DNA of 64,000 nucleotides from NCBI RefSeq assembly GCF_004664715.2, contig NC_051065.1:147509487-147573486 (forward strand), written 5' to 3'. The notes beneath the pieces are model-generated. The model was not told the DNA's origin, ran no database searches, and saw only the letters and a program-made list of their open reading frames with translations. This DNA is from Peromyscus leucopus (lineage: Eukaryota; Chordata; Mammalia; Rodentia; Cricetidae). A program made the translations under genes and the position numbers. Of the stretch, positions 11,576-23,887 are shown one piece after another; position 1 is the first letter of the stretch; each line of letters opens with the position of its first letter.

Positions 11576-11606
<31 letters not shown>

Positions 11607-11725
11607 TAAAAAAAAAAAAACAGACAACAATGTTAGGTAATAGAGGGTGTTGCTAACCTGATGGTGGTAGCCTTTGTCCAATACAATCCACACAAACTCA
11701 AGACAGTGTAATGTAAAGAACATGA

Positions 11726-11731
11726 CTTATT
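11726..11731 (-). terminator. Degenerate poly(A) signal (AATAAG)
   Basis: This is the position equivalent to the AATAAA at 23521 and 59240. Here the hexamer is AATAAG. Confidence 0.4.
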
Positions 11732-12101
11732 TGTCAATTATACATCATTAATCTAAAGACAGAAGAATAAGGAGAGAGAAATTGATAGAGGGTCCACACC
11801 ATACAATTCTATCATCAAATAAGACTTTAGGAATCTAAGAATGGACAGAGAAGCTAGTGTGCTTCTACATATACAAAAAGGGATCCTGTTGAGTCTCGAG
11901 TCTCTGGTATATGGGAAATTCTCATTATATAAAGAGTTAAGAATGAATAAATAAGTACATATGTCAACCAGTACTATCATATGGATAACTGTTGGCTACC
12001 TACCTAAATTTCTATGGTCATCTCTTCTACAATAAGATCTTTGCAGGTATCTGTGTAATGCTGGATAAAAATGCATTCCATGTTTATGGAAAAAGTTTGA
12101 T

Positions 12102-14598
12102 TCAGAAATATATTTTCTTGATCTGACAAACTGAATTCTCTTTACCACTGCAAGGGATGTCATTTCAGCCCCAACCAGAAGATAGATGACGAATTTCAAC
12201 ACATTCTTCATTGTCCTTGTTGTTGTTGGGCTCGCCTTGGTGCCAGAACCTGGAAGGGAGGAAAGAGCATCAGGGTGTTTCCCACAGTGATGCTGGGAAA
12301 GAGAAAACAAGAGTAAGCAAGCCTGAGGATGCGGTGGGAATTTGTGGAAAGCAGATTCAGGTGTGTACAAAACAACCGTTCTCCACCACCCATGTCTGAC
12401 ATGTTCCTGGAAACAGGGACACTGCACTCAATATTCTCTAGCTTGTTACTCGACTGCTCTCCCAGAACACATCCCAGAGGCTACTTCATTCTACTTCATA
12501 CCTAGGACTTGGTACCCACAGACTGTCATTCCATGTGCTTCCTTACATGATGAAAAGTCTCTCCTTACTCTTGTGTTTTATGAAGGTTTTTTTCATATTA
12601 CAATAATTTTATTTTAGAGACTGAAAAGATGTTTAAAATATCTAGGTAAGCTATTTATTTCTAATATCTAGGACAAGTAATTTAACATCCTAGATTCCTA
12701 CTTTTCTTATCTGAAGACTGAGAACGAGAATAACATCACTACCTATATCTCACAACAGAAATCAGGATAGAATATGGGAACATACTATAATATTAGAGTT
12801 TTTAAATAATTACATAAAATCAACACATAACAATATCACAATGCGGGCTTTTGATTTATGAGAAATAATCAGTTATGACCTTTACATTAATTTTTATTAT
12901 AATGCTATAAATGAGAGCTGGAGAGAGGAATCAGAAGTTAAAAGTGCTTGTGCTTTTGCAGAAAATGGGAGAGTTCTGTTCCCAATGCATGTATTGGCAC
13001 AGTCACACCAACTGTGACCTCAGCTCTGGGGAATCCAACAACCTCTCATGAGTTCCATGGGCACCTACATACACATGGCACACCCTCAAGAGAGACACAG
13101 ATATACACACAAATAAAAATAAATTACATCCTATTGTTAAATATAGAGAGAAACTGAAAGCATGATGAAACCCACCATGGTGTAGCACCTTGGTTGGGTG
13201 CCCTGGGTACTTATCATGCTACACTCTTCAAACCCAATTTCCTCATCTCTCCTAGAGTATCAGTGACATGTGTCACACAGGACTCCTTGATGAGGAAATG
13301 GGGATAAAGTAACTCCATCCCCAGCACTCACACCAGGAATGAGCTGTTTTAGTTTCATAACCAACAGCTGGAACACCCTAAAGTCTTCTCATGCTACAGG
13401 ACCCAGGACTCCTCTAGGTAACTCTGGACTCACGTGGCACTCTCATTGTATGGTGTCTGGTCAACCCATCGCCACTGTCGGTGACCTGGATCCGAAAGCC
13501 CGATATAATAAGCAGCTTGAGAATCCAGGATCTTGGTGATGAAATCCTACGAGGAAAGAAAGATACAGCATTCAGCCTGGATGGAATGCTTCTTTTTCTG
13601 TTATAGAACTTTTATAAGACCTTTTAAAAGTTATTTTAACCATACAAAATTATAGGTCCAATATGATGCACCTATGCAAATACATAATAATCAAATCCTA
13701 GTTCATTTCTCTATGCCCTTAAATAGTTCTCAAATTATAGATAAATACACAATAATTATACATTTTAGAGGTACACTGTGATACTTTTACTGATTTTTTT
13801 TCTGGTCACAATGAGATGAGAAGACAAAGAAAGGATCAAGGAATAGAAGAGCCACCCCCACCCCCAGGAGTGCCATCTTCTCTGGCTGACCAGGACACAA
13901 AGTCATCACTCAGAGGCCTGATTTCCATGACACTGGAAACAATCTCTGTCCATGATCATAAGGAATTCTCATCTCAGACTCACTCCCCTCTTTTCTTCCC
14001 CAGCACCATTCCTAAAAGTTGTGCATGAGAGAATTTAGCAGATTAAACCATTCTCCATTCATAACCTCAGATATTTCATTTCTGATGGTTGGCTGTGACT
14101 CTCCTGATTTGATCCCCTTTCCCTAGTCAGCTCTGCGCCCTCCTGTGTTAGGCAGTGGGTACTACAGGAAGCATTAGAGTGCTGAAATCACAAACTGCTC
14201 TTTCAAGCAGAAACATTTCATTCCACCCTCAGGCATTGCATTTCTGTTGCCATGGTTCCTTGTGGGTTGTTCAGCTTCACTGAACCAGGGGCAAGGTGTA
14301 GAAAGCCAGGGCTGAAGCAACCTTTCCAGCTTCCTGATGAAAAGCCTTCTGCCACATCAGCAGCACCCATGTTAACAAAACTCCCTCTTAGTAAAAAGAG
14401 GCAGAGAGCAGGCCAGGCCCAGGCCCCACTCTCTCCCAGGATGCACCTGTTCTTTCTGGCTGTGGATCACCATCAGTTGAGCGCCCATGCTGGAGCACTT
14501 CTTCTCACTCTCTCTCCAAGATGCTGAGTCATTCGAAGTGAAGTAGCAGTGGGAACTAAATGGTTTCCAATCCTTTGGGTAACAGCTCCAGACTTTGT
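12102..14598 (-). pseudogene. Clec4a: 5'-less Clec4a lectin cassette (exons 4-6 only) with nonsense mutation
   Basis: Exons in transcription order are exon 4 at 14447-14598 (152 nt), exon 5 at 13434-13546 (113 nt) and exon 6 at 12102-12249 (148 nt). Lengths, phases and GT-AG borders match the complete gene downstream in coordinate. Exon 4 encodes DKVWSCYPKDWKPF and exon 5 encodes YIGLSDPGHRQWRWVDQ, both open. Exon 6 begins FWHQGEPNNN, but the WGWND motif reads WG-stop-ND because TGG is TGA at 12165-12167. That removes Ca2+-site residues and the last two cysteines. In exon 4 the family CC is CY, so the cysteine expected to pair within the first loop is gone. Exons 1-3 are absent: homology to the complete gene stops at 17945, before where exon 3 would come. 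It is probably a pseudogene, unless it is spliced to the upstream gene's exons. Confidence 0.88.
12915..13130 (+). repeat. B3/B2-like SINE in intron 5
   Basis: It has a tRNA-related head (GAGCTGGAGAGAGGAATCAG) and an AAATAAAAATAAAT tail. It is shared with 24705-24925 and 60410-60630, so it predates all three lectin cassettes. Confidence 0.7.
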
Positions 14599-14937
14599 CT
14601 TTGGGGGAATAAGTAAATGTAAGTGCAATGTCATAGAGTCATTTTAAAACCTGCATGATGTGTAGACCACATGGAACCTGGGACTCCCCACCTTCTCCAG
14701 ATACAACAAGGAATCCTTGCCCCCTCACAGATACCAAGCAACCCAAGTCTACCTCTGTTGACACCAATGTCAAGGCTCCTTTGTCCTACTGGGGTGTTGT
14801 CAGGGAAAGAGAATGTAAGGGACATTCAGACACTGAGGACATAATGCCAGACTGTCTGGGTATCAAAATAACAGTTTAGTTCTTGGTATAACGAACCAGA
14901 AAATTTTTATGATTTTAAATTATATTTTACAATATTA

Positions 14938-15437
14938 NNNNNNNNNNNNNNNNNNNNNNNNNNNNNNNNNNNNNNNNNNNNNNNNNNNNNNNNNNNNNNN
15001 NNNNNNNNNNNNNNNNNNNNNNNNNNNNNNNNNNNNNNNNNNNNNNNNNNNNNNNNNNNNNNNNNNNNNNNNNNNNNNNNNNNNNNNNNNNNNNNNNNNN
15101 NNNNNNNNNNNNNNNNNNNNNNNNNNNNNNNNNNNNNNNNNNNNNNNNNNNNNNNNNNNNNNNNNNNNNNNNNNNNNNNNNNNNNNNNNNNNNNNNNNNN
15201 NNNNNNNNNNNNNNNNNNNNNNNNNNNNNNNNNNNNNNNNNNNNNNNNNNNNNNNNNNNNNNNNNNNNNNNNNNNNNNNNNNNNNNNNNNNNNNNNNNNN
15301 NNNNNNNNNNNNNNNNNNNNNNNNNNNNNNNNNNNNNNNNNNNNNNNNNNNNNNNNNNNNNNNNNNNNNNNNNNNNNNNNNNNNNNNNNNNNNNNNNNNN
15401 NNNNNNNNNNNNNNNNNNNNNNNNNNNNNNNNNNNNN
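14938..15437. other. Assembly gap, 500 N
   Basis: The run is exactly 500 N. The 5' end of the adjacent L1 and its left target site are hidden here. Confidence 0.99.
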
Positions 15438-17800
15438 ATTGTCAGAAAATGGAAAGATCTCCCATGCTCATGGATAGGCAGGGTTAACATAGTAAAAATG
15501 GCAATCTTACCAAAAGCAATCTACAGATTCAATGCAATCCCCATCAAAATACCAATACAATTCTTCACAGACCAGGAAAGAATAATACTCAACTTCATGT
15601 GAAAAACAAAAACCCAGGATAGCCAAAAGAATCCTGTACAATGAAACAACCTCTGGAGGCATCACAATCCCTGACTTCAAGCTCTACTATAGAGCTACAG
15701 TAATAAAAACAGCTTGGTGGACCAACGGAATTGAATTGAAGTCCCTGACATTAAACCACACACCTATGAACATATAATTTTTGACAAAGAAGCCAAAAGG
15801 GTATAATGGAAAAAAGAAAGCATCTTCAACAAATGGTGCTGGCATAACTGGATATCAACGTGTAGAAGGCTGCAAATAGATCCATATCTGTCACCGTGCA
15901 CAAAACTTAAGTCCAAGTGGATCAAGGACCTCAACAAAAATCCAGCTACTCTGAACCTGCTAGAAGAGAAAGGAGGAAGTAGTCTTGAACGCATTGGCAT
16001 AGGAGATCACTTCTTAAATATAACATCAGTAGCACAGACACTGAGAGAAACAATCAATCAATGGAACCTATAGAAACTGAGAAGCTTTTGTACAGAAAAG
16101 GATATGGTCAATAAGGCAAAGCGACAGCCTACAGAATGGGAAAAGATCTTCACCAACCCCACATCTGACACAGGGCTGATATCCAGAATATATAAAGAAC
16201 TCAAGAAATTAGACATCAAAATGACCAACAGTCCAATTAAGAAATGGGCTTTAGAGCTAAACAGAGAATTCTCAACAGAGGAAACTCAAATGGCTGAAAA
16301 ACACTTAAGGAATTGCTCAACATCCCTAATCATCAGGGAAATGCAAATCAAAACAACTCTGAGATACCACCTCACGCCTGTCAGAATGGCTAAGATCAAA
16401 AACACTGAAGACACTTTATGCTGGAGAGGATGTAGAACTAGGGGAACTCTCCTCCACTGCTGGTGGGAATGCAAGCTTGTACAACTACTTTGGAAATCAA
16501 TATAGCGCTTTCTTAGAAAATTGGAAATCAATCTCCCGTAAGATCCAGCTATACCACTCTTGGGCATATACCCAAGAAATGCTCAATCATACCACAAGAG
16601 CACTTGCTCAGCTATGTTCATATCAGCATTGTTTGTAATAGCCAAAACCTGGAAACAACCTAGATGCCCTTCAACTGAAGAATGGATAAATAAATTGTGG
16701 CACATATACACAATGGAATACTACTCAGCAGAGAAAAACAATGACATCATAAAGTTTGCAGGCAAATGGATGGATCTAGAAAAAATCATCCTGAGTGAGG
16801 TAACCCAGACTCAGAAAGACAAATATGGTATGTACTCACTCATAGGAGGATGCTAGATGTGGAACAAGGATGACTGGACTGCTACTCACATCACCAGTGA
16901 GGCTACCTGGAAACAGGACCCCAAGAAAGACACAGAGAAGTGGATGAGATCTACATGAACAGCCTGGACATGAGTCGAGCAATGAAGGCGAGGGTCGAGG
17001 AAAGAGAGCAGGAGATCCTAGCTGGATCAAGAAAAGAGAGGGAGAACAAGGAATAGGAGACCATGGTAAATGAAGACCACATGAGAAAAGAAGAAACAAA
17101 GAGCTAAAGAGGCCCACAGAAATCCACAAAAATACCCCCACAAAAGACTGCTGGCAATGGCCGAGAGACAGCAGAGACTGACCTACTCTGGTGATGGATG
17201 GCAAACACCCTAATAGTTGGGCCAGAAACCCCATCCAAGGACTGAGGAATCTGGATGCAGACATCCACGGCTAGGCCCTGGGTGGAGCACTGGGAGTCTA
17301 ATTAGTGAGAAAGAAGAGGGTTTATATGAGCGAGAATTGTTGAAACCAAGATTGGATAAAGCACAGGGACAAATAGCCAAACGAATGGAAACACATGAAC
17401 TATGAACCAAAGGCTGAGGGGCCCCCAACTGGATCAGGCCCTCTGAATAGGTGAGACAGTCGATTGGCTTGATATGTTTGGGAGGCATCTAGGCAGTGGT
17501 ACCAGGTCCTGGACTCATTGCATGAGTTAGCTGTTTGAAATCTGGGACTTATGCAGGGACGCTTGGCTCAGTCTGGGAGGAGGGGACTGGACCTGCCTGG
17601 ACTGAGTCTACCAGGTCGATCACAGTCCTCGGGGGGAGACCTTGATCTGGAGGAGGTAGAAATGGGGAGTGGGCTGGGGGGAAAGGGAGGGGGCAGGAAG
17701 GGAGAGAACAAGGGAATCTGTGGCTATTATGTAGAACTGAATAGTGTTGTAAAAAAAAATTAAATTAAAATAAAATAAAGTACAATACTAAAAAAAAAAG
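15438..17800 (+). mobile_element. L1 LINE, 3' part of ORF2 plus 3' UTR and A-rich tail
   Basis: ORF2 C-terminal sequence is recognisable in broken frames ([54 protein letters not shown]). It is followed by the purine-rich 3' UTR and A tracts ending near 17800. Internal stops and frameshifts make it dead. Sequence beyond 17800 resumes the cassette backbone (compare 26880). Confidence 0.93.
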
Positions 17801-17944
17801 TCAACATTTCAACATTGCTTACAAGGGAAAAAAACATTCTTGAAACAAGTTTTAATTTGGTAAATCATCAACAAAGAAAGATGTAAATAGCTGAATGGAA
17901 ATTTTTTATCCAAAAAATATATATGAAGTATTCCAGGGTGTTAA

Positions 17945-17946
17945 TA
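17945..17946. other. Tandem duplication junction
   Basis: Up to 17945 (GGGTGTTAAT) the sequence follows 26960-27015. From 17946 (AGAGACACTCTTTACC) it follows 7922 onward. This joins the intron 3 side of one copy to the 3' flank side of the next. Confidence 0.8.
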
Positions 17947-18041
17947 GAGACACTCTTTACCTATGTCTGCACTGCCCTCTGCAAAGAAGCTCCTTTCAAT
18001 CTTCTGTGTCTCTGAACCCAACCCAGTATGGAGCAAAGACT

Positions 18042-19325
18042 ATGGACAGGTGCGCTCCTCACTATGGAGGGTGCCCTCCTCACCCTGGATAGGTACCTTC
18101 TTCATAATGCACAATGGGTGCAGCACTCACCATGAGAGGCCACCTGAGCCCTCCACACACTGAACAGGTGCCATCCTCACTATGCATGAGTGCCCTCCTC
18201 GCTCTGCACAGGTGCCCTCCTCATTCTGTACAGGTGCCCTCCGCAACCTACACAGGTGTCCTCCTCACTCTGCACAGGTGCACTCCTCACTCTACACAGG
18301 TGTCCTCCTCACTATACACAGGTGCCCTCCTCACTATACACAGGTGCCCTCCTCACTCTGCACAGGTGCACTCCTCACTATACACAGGTGCACTCCTTAC
18401 TATACACAGGTGCACTCCTCACTATACACAGGTGGACTGCTCACTATACACAGGTGCTCTCCTCACTCTACACAGGTGCACCCCTCACTATACACAGGTG
18501 CCCTCCTCACTATACACAGGTGCACTCCTCAATATACACAGGTGTCCTCCTCACTATACACAGGTGCCCTCCTCACTATACACAGGTGCACTCCTCACTA
18601 TACACAGGTGCACTCCTCACTCTGCACAGGTGCCCTCCTCACTCTGCACAGGTGCCCTCCTCACTATACACAGGTGCACTCCTCACTATACACAGGTGCA
18701 CTCCTCACTATACACAGGTGCTCTCCTCACTCTACACAGGTGCCCTCCTCACTATACACAGGTGCCCTCCTCACTATGCACAGGTGATCTCCTCACTATA
18801 CACAGGTGCACTCCTCCCTATACACAGGTGCACTCCTCACTATACACAGGGGCACTCCTCACTATACACAGGTGCAATCCTCACTCTACACAGGTGCCCT
18901 CCTCACTATACACAGGTGCACTCCTTACTATACACAGGTGCACTCCTCATATACACAGGTGCACTCCTCACTATACACAGGTGCACTCCTCACTATACAC
19001 AGGTGCACTCCTCACTATACACAGGTGCACTCTTCACTATACACAGGTGCCCTCCTCACTATACACAGGTGCACTCCTCACTATACACAGGTGCCCTCCT
19101 CACTATACACAGGTGCCCTCCTCACTATACACAGGTGCACTCATCACTATACACAGGTGCACTCCTCACTATACACAGGTGAACTCCTCACTATACACAG
19201 GTGCACTCCTCACTATACACAGGTGCACTCCTCACTATACACAGGTGAACTCCTCATATACACAGGTGCAATCCTCACTCTACACAGGTGCACTGCTCAC
19301 TCTGCACAGATGCACTGCTCACTAT
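18042..19325. repeat. 22-bp minisatellite, roughly 50-58 copies
   Basis: The consensus unit is CACAGGTGCACTCCTCACTATA with small variants (CTCTA or CTCTG for CTATA; CC for CA). The period of 22 is not a multiple of 3 and the unit has no stop in any forward phase, so all three plus-strand frames stay open over most of the array. The longest is 469 codons (18114-19523). These frames are artefacts of the repeat. Every unit carries the E-box CAGGTG. A short degenerate relative is at about 8035-8202. Confidence 0.95.
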
Positions 19326-19852
19326 AGGTTTTCACCCTCTCAGCAAAATACATTTCTAAAGTTATCATATCTCACATACACTAAAATAAGTCATACACAC
19401 TATTTAAGTGACTTCCAACAACAAATATTTGGCATTTGTGCATGTCCTAAGGGTCTAGCTACGGGACACTGTAATTCTGTTCAGCTTCTTTCCACATTTA
19501 TTATTTGGGAACCAGGATCATAGAGAATGGCACCTTCTTGTAAACTGAATGTGTAGTAGCCTCCCGTATTTAGAGAATCAGATTCATTCTCATCCTATGG
19601 ACCAGTGAAAGTCACCTGGACAAACCAGCCAATTGAGGTTGAAAGCATACTCTGTATAAAGGAAGTCGGATCAAAGGCGTTGAACAGCCCTTCTATAGAG
19701 GAGTTTGGAAGCACTGGAACCAGCCTAGCACCTACACCTAACCCCTTTCCTGTTTGCTCAGGAGATGTTTTGTTTTGGGTTTCAAAATGGACCATTAGTC
19801 CTGTCAGTAGAAAAGAGGTACCATTGCAACACAAGCATGAAATATTAAAAAT

Positions 19853-20035
19853 TGCTGGAGAGATGTCTCAGTGGTTAAGAACACTGGCTGCTCATCCAAA
19901 TGTCCTGGGTTCAATTCCCAGCAACCACATGGTGGCTCACAGCCATCTCTAGTGGGATCTGATGCTCTGTTGTGGCAGGAAGTCATACATGCAGATAGAG
20001 CACTTCACATATATAAATAAAATACTCAAAGTTGT
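19853..20035 (+). repeat. B2 SINE
   Basis: It is the paralogue of 9757-9910 and reads GAGAGATGTCTCAGTGGTTA, then GGTTCAATTCCCAGCAACCA. Confidence 0.88.
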
Positions 20036-20259
20036 GCTTTACTTATCTCTGATATTGAACTAAATTAGTGTCATATGGGTTTAGTGTTGGGTATCTCTCA
20101 TGTACATCATGGGGTTTTTCGTGAAGCAGTGTGGGAGTGCCTGGGACAGTGATGGTGCACATTCTCCTGTTCACCTACATCTGCAGTCATATCATTTTGC
20201 ACCTGACCTTTCAAAGAAAGACTTTCTCTGGACTTCTAACCAGGTATTGGGAGATGACC

Positions 20260-20782
20260 TGTGGTGATATTGTGTTCCCCAAAATATTGTGCACCCTAAT
20301 AAACTTACCTGGGGACAGAGACAGAACAGCCACAATATTTAACATAGAAGATAGGCAGTGGTAGCACACAGCTTTAATCCTAGCATTCCAGAGGCAGAAA
20401 TCCCTCTGTTCAAAGATACAGCCAAACATGGTGACTCACGCCTTTAATCCCAGAAAGCCAGCCTTTAATCCCAGGGAGTGAGGCAGAAAGCAGAAAGATA
20501 TATAAGGAGTGAGGACCAGAATCTAGAGGCATTTGCTGGTTAAGCATTTGGCTGGTTAAGCATTTGGCTGGTTAAGCTTTCAGGCTTCTAGCAGCAGTTC
20601 AGCTGAGAACCATTCGGATATGAGGACACAGAGGCTTCCAGTCTGAGGAAACAAGATCAGCTTGAGAAGCTGGCCAGGTGAAGTTAGCTGTGGCTTGTTC
20701 TGTTTCTCTGATCTTCCAGTTTACACCAATACCTGGCACAGGTTTGATTTTATTAATAAGAACTTTTAAGATTCATGCTACA
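20260..20782 (+). mobile_element. Solo LTR (523 bp) with 6-bp target duplication
   Basis: It has TG...CA ends (TGTGGTGATATTGTG ... GATTCATGCTACA). It is flanked by ATGACC (20254-20259) and GTGACC (20783-20788), a 6-bp duplication with one mismatch. The paralogous site near 10137 is empty, so the insertion followed the tandem duplication. The middle contains B1-like TTTAATCCCAG words. The same family is inverted at 50919-51430. Confidence 0.85.
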
Positions 20783-21244
20783 GTGACCTCTCTAATTCTT
20801 TGGAATTCCTGGAATTATTGGGAAGGCTGTTTTATCATGGTAGGCCATGAAGCCTTATGCTGCTCAGTTCTTTCATAGCTCATGTTAACAAGATGATTCA
20901 TGGTGGGAGCTCACCATTTCAGAAACACTGACCTTGTGATTAAAGTGTGCAGCCTTTGAGACATGAGATGCTCACCCTGGCAGGGAAGTGATGCTGAAGA
21001 CAGAGTCCACTCTCTTATCAACCAAACACTCACACCTTTATAATGGACCCTGGTCAATTTCTGAACATCAGAGCTCAGTTGAGTGCCCCCTGGTTGGCCT
21101 ATTCTGTATACTGCCACTCTTTAACATTCTGGGAAGGAAATGCATCCATGGGATCAATGGAAGTTCCCTTTATAGGACCTCTGACCTCACCTGATATGTC
21201 CCTCACTTTAGTTCTGCTTAGTATCTTTCTTTCTAATATATATA

Positions 21245-22376
21245 TGCGGTGGCGGCTGAGGCGGGTTCAGCCTGGCAAGTGCCTCCCACCCAGCACAGCC
21301 AGGATGCGCAAGAGGAAAGTTAGCACTGATTGAGCTGGGAAGGCAGAGCCCAAGCGGAGCGCCCAGAGGCTGTTGCCCAAGCCGGCCCCTGCCAAGGTGG
21401 AAGGAGGCCGCGGGAAAGGATAAATCATCAAACAAAAACGTGCAAACAAAAGGGAAGAGGGGAGCAAAGGGCAAACAGGCAGAGGTGGCTGACCAGAAAA
21501 CCACAGATGTGCCTGCAGAAAATGGAGAGGCTGAAAACCAGAGTCCAGCCTCTGAAGTCGAAGAGAAAGAAACCAAGTCCGACTAACCATCCATCATGTC
21601 TGTCAGTGTCCCCGCCTCCCTTCTTGTACAATCCAGAGGAATATTTTTATAAACTATTTTGTAAATGCGAGTTTTTTAGTAGCTCTAGAAACGTTTTTAA
21701 AAGGTGGGAGGAAATGCCACCTCATCCCATTTTTTAAGTGTAAATGATTTTTTAAGAGGTTAAATCACATGCTGGTTGTTTTTTTTTTATTTTTTTATTT
21801 TTCTTGTACAACCAGAAAATAGCAGGATACTGAATCAGGAGAGGCTGTGACTGTCTTGGGGGTCACCATAATATTCCCTAGACGCGGCTAGTTTTATATC
21901 CTACAACACAAAGCAAAATAAATGGTAATTTGGAGTCTTGGTCGTGCATTTGTGTCTGGAATATTTTCAGTTATTTCTGATCTCGTGTTTCTAGTAGAAC
22001 TGTATCCTAAAAAACCACTCCTCGGTTCTTGCCCTGTCAGAACTGTCTCTGGTCATGGCAGTCCATTTTCCTAACAATCATGCTTTCATAATGTGCTATG
22101 AAAGACTGAAATTTTGAATATGTACTGTATGTGGCATAAAATTGTGAGTTGGTGGAATTAAAGATTGTGAGCATTTGATTGTTATGTGAGGTCTTAGGGA
22201 AAATTTGTCAAGTTTAGGATGGAACATCACTGGAGTAAGTTCAAAGAGAAACAACACATGGCTCTTTTGGGTACATGAACACGATGTCTGACTCTAAGAG
22301 TTTGGGTCCATGTTTTAAGAATTGAAATGTCTGTGTACTCAACCAATGAAGTCTCAGTTGTGAAAGAGAAAAAAAA
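21245..22376 (+). pseudogene. Hmgn1-ps: HMGN1 processed pseudogene
   Basis: This is an intronless copy of the nucleosome-binding protein HMGN1 mRNA: GC-rich 5' UTR, start codon at 21304-21306, coding-equivalent region to a stop at 21584-21586, long 3' UTR and a terminal A tract. Recognisable peptides are RKRKVSTD, AGKAEPKR, KPAPAKVE, TKGKRGAKGKQAEVADQ and AENGEAENQSPASE. It is dead: codon 10 is TGA (21331-21333), and a deletion and frameshift follow the KPAPAKVE region. It is absent from the equivalent places at about 10580 and 53240, so it inserted after the cassettes were duplicated. Confidence 0.93.
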
Positions 22377-22924
22377 ACTGTAATTGTAATAGAACAGAAT
22401 CATTAGTTCAGTATGTCATCCTAGCAGCTCATAAATCCCCAGTTATCATGGGATCCTGGGACTCTGCAGACAGTTGACTTGAAGTAATAGCATCCTTGGG
22501 AACTTCTGAACTTGAAGCTCGAGTCTGAAATGAGGACAGTCTCATGGAGGCATGGCCTGAACTTGTAGAATAATTTAATTAGTAAATAAAATGTTTGCAG
22601 CTATGGATAACCAGAACAGCCATAAGAAACATTTTGGGGATGGCTGAGGAAATACAAGCAATATCACGTACCATATCAGAAAAGAGTTGTTAAATTTTCT
22701 AAGAATAATAGTGGTATTGTTTTCTTGTGCACTGACAATATCAGATGATATATACTAAATATTGCCTGAAGTGTTATGTATCAAACTAACTCTCAAGAGC
22801 CCTAACAAGTAACATATGCATACACAAATATATACATATATATAACATTTTCAAAATGTCAACAATTAATGATACAATTCAGTTAACTTCTATTTCAAAA
22901 TACTCTTAGGAAGAAGTTGAAAGG

Positions 22925-23300
22925 GCTTCCAAAATGTTAAACAACATGCAGTCTTCCATGGGACATGTGGCTCTCCTCAATGTCCATCCACAGGGCAGAG
23001 GCTGTCCCTAATGCGGCAGGCACAAGGTGGGACACCAAGAACAACAGGCAGTACTAGTAGAACGTTGGCTATCATCTTCTTAGACTTGCTCTTGAGGAAG
23101 GTCACCCAGCCCAGGATCAGCCACCATTAGAGGCCCACATCAGCCTCACGGCACCCATAGCACCTGACACACTAGCCATGGGGACCAAGTTCCTGAATGG
23201 GTACTGGTAGTGCAGGTATTGGAGACATGAGAAAATGCTGATGGAAGGGCACAACTGCTAGAGAAAATGCGAGTAAGCACTGAGGATCAAAGTGACAATA
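22925..23300 (-). other. GC-richer conserved block, copy 2 of 4
   Basis: It is paralogous to 11150-11500, with extra indels that break the minus-strand frame seen there. Confidence 0.4.
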
Positions 23301-23355
23301 GGTAACAATGTCACCCTGTCTGTCTGAATTTGCTTAAGACCTTAAATGTTCTACA

Positions 23356-23358
23356 CCA

Positions 23359-23412
<54 letters not shown>
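23356..23412. repeat. (CA)n microsatellite
   Basis: It is at the same place as the tract at 11571-11598 but about twice as long. Confidence 0.95.
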
Positions 23413-23414
<2 letters not shown>

Positions 23415-23520
23415 AGGCAACAATGTTAGGTAATAGAGGGTGTTGTTAAATTGATTGTGGTAGACATTGCAAAATATATTTCCATATCAAGTCAAGACAG
23501 TGTAATGTAAATATACATGA

Positions 23521-23526
23521 TTTATT
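23521..23526 (-). terminator. Poly(A) signal AATAAA of the complete Clec4a gene
   Basis: AATAAA on the minus strand, about 360 nt past the stop codon at 23888. The position is conserved among the family copies in this window. Confidence 0.55.
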
Positions 23527-23887
23527 TATAAATTATACATCACTAATCTAAAGAGAGAGGAATAAGGAGAGAGAAATGGGTTGAGAGTCCACACCATACA
23601 ATTCTATCATCAAATAAGACTTTAGGAATCTAAGAATGGACAGAGAAGCTGGTGTGCTACTACATATGCACAAAGGAATTCTGTGGAGTCTCTGGTATAT
23701 GGGAAATTCTCATTATATAAAGAGCTAAGGATGAAAAAATAAGTATATATGGGGACCAGTATTACCATATGGATAACTGTTGGTTGTCTACCTAAATTTC
23801 TATGGTCATCTCTTCCACAAGAAGATCTTTGCAGTATCTGTGTAATGCTGGATAAAAATGCAATCCTTGTCCATGGAAAAGCTTGAT

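Noticed and set aside
11327..11596. 89-codon minus-strand frame as a conserved small gene
   Set aside because: The frame is broken differently in the three other copies and runs into a CA repeat. It is kept only as an unexplained conserved block.
16104..16505. 133-codon frame with reverse-transcriptase-like C-terminus as an active L1 ORF2
   Set aside because: It is a fragment of a broken ORF2; flanking frames are shifted and the 5' part is missing.
18042..19325. CRISPR-like array
   Set aside because: The units are contiguous with no unique spacers, and the host is a rodent.
18114..19523. 469-codon open frame, plus overlapping 330- and 201-codon frames
   Set aside because: They are produced by a 22-bp tandem repeat lacking stops. 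All three frames repeat the same 22-residue cycle, so no protein gene is implied.
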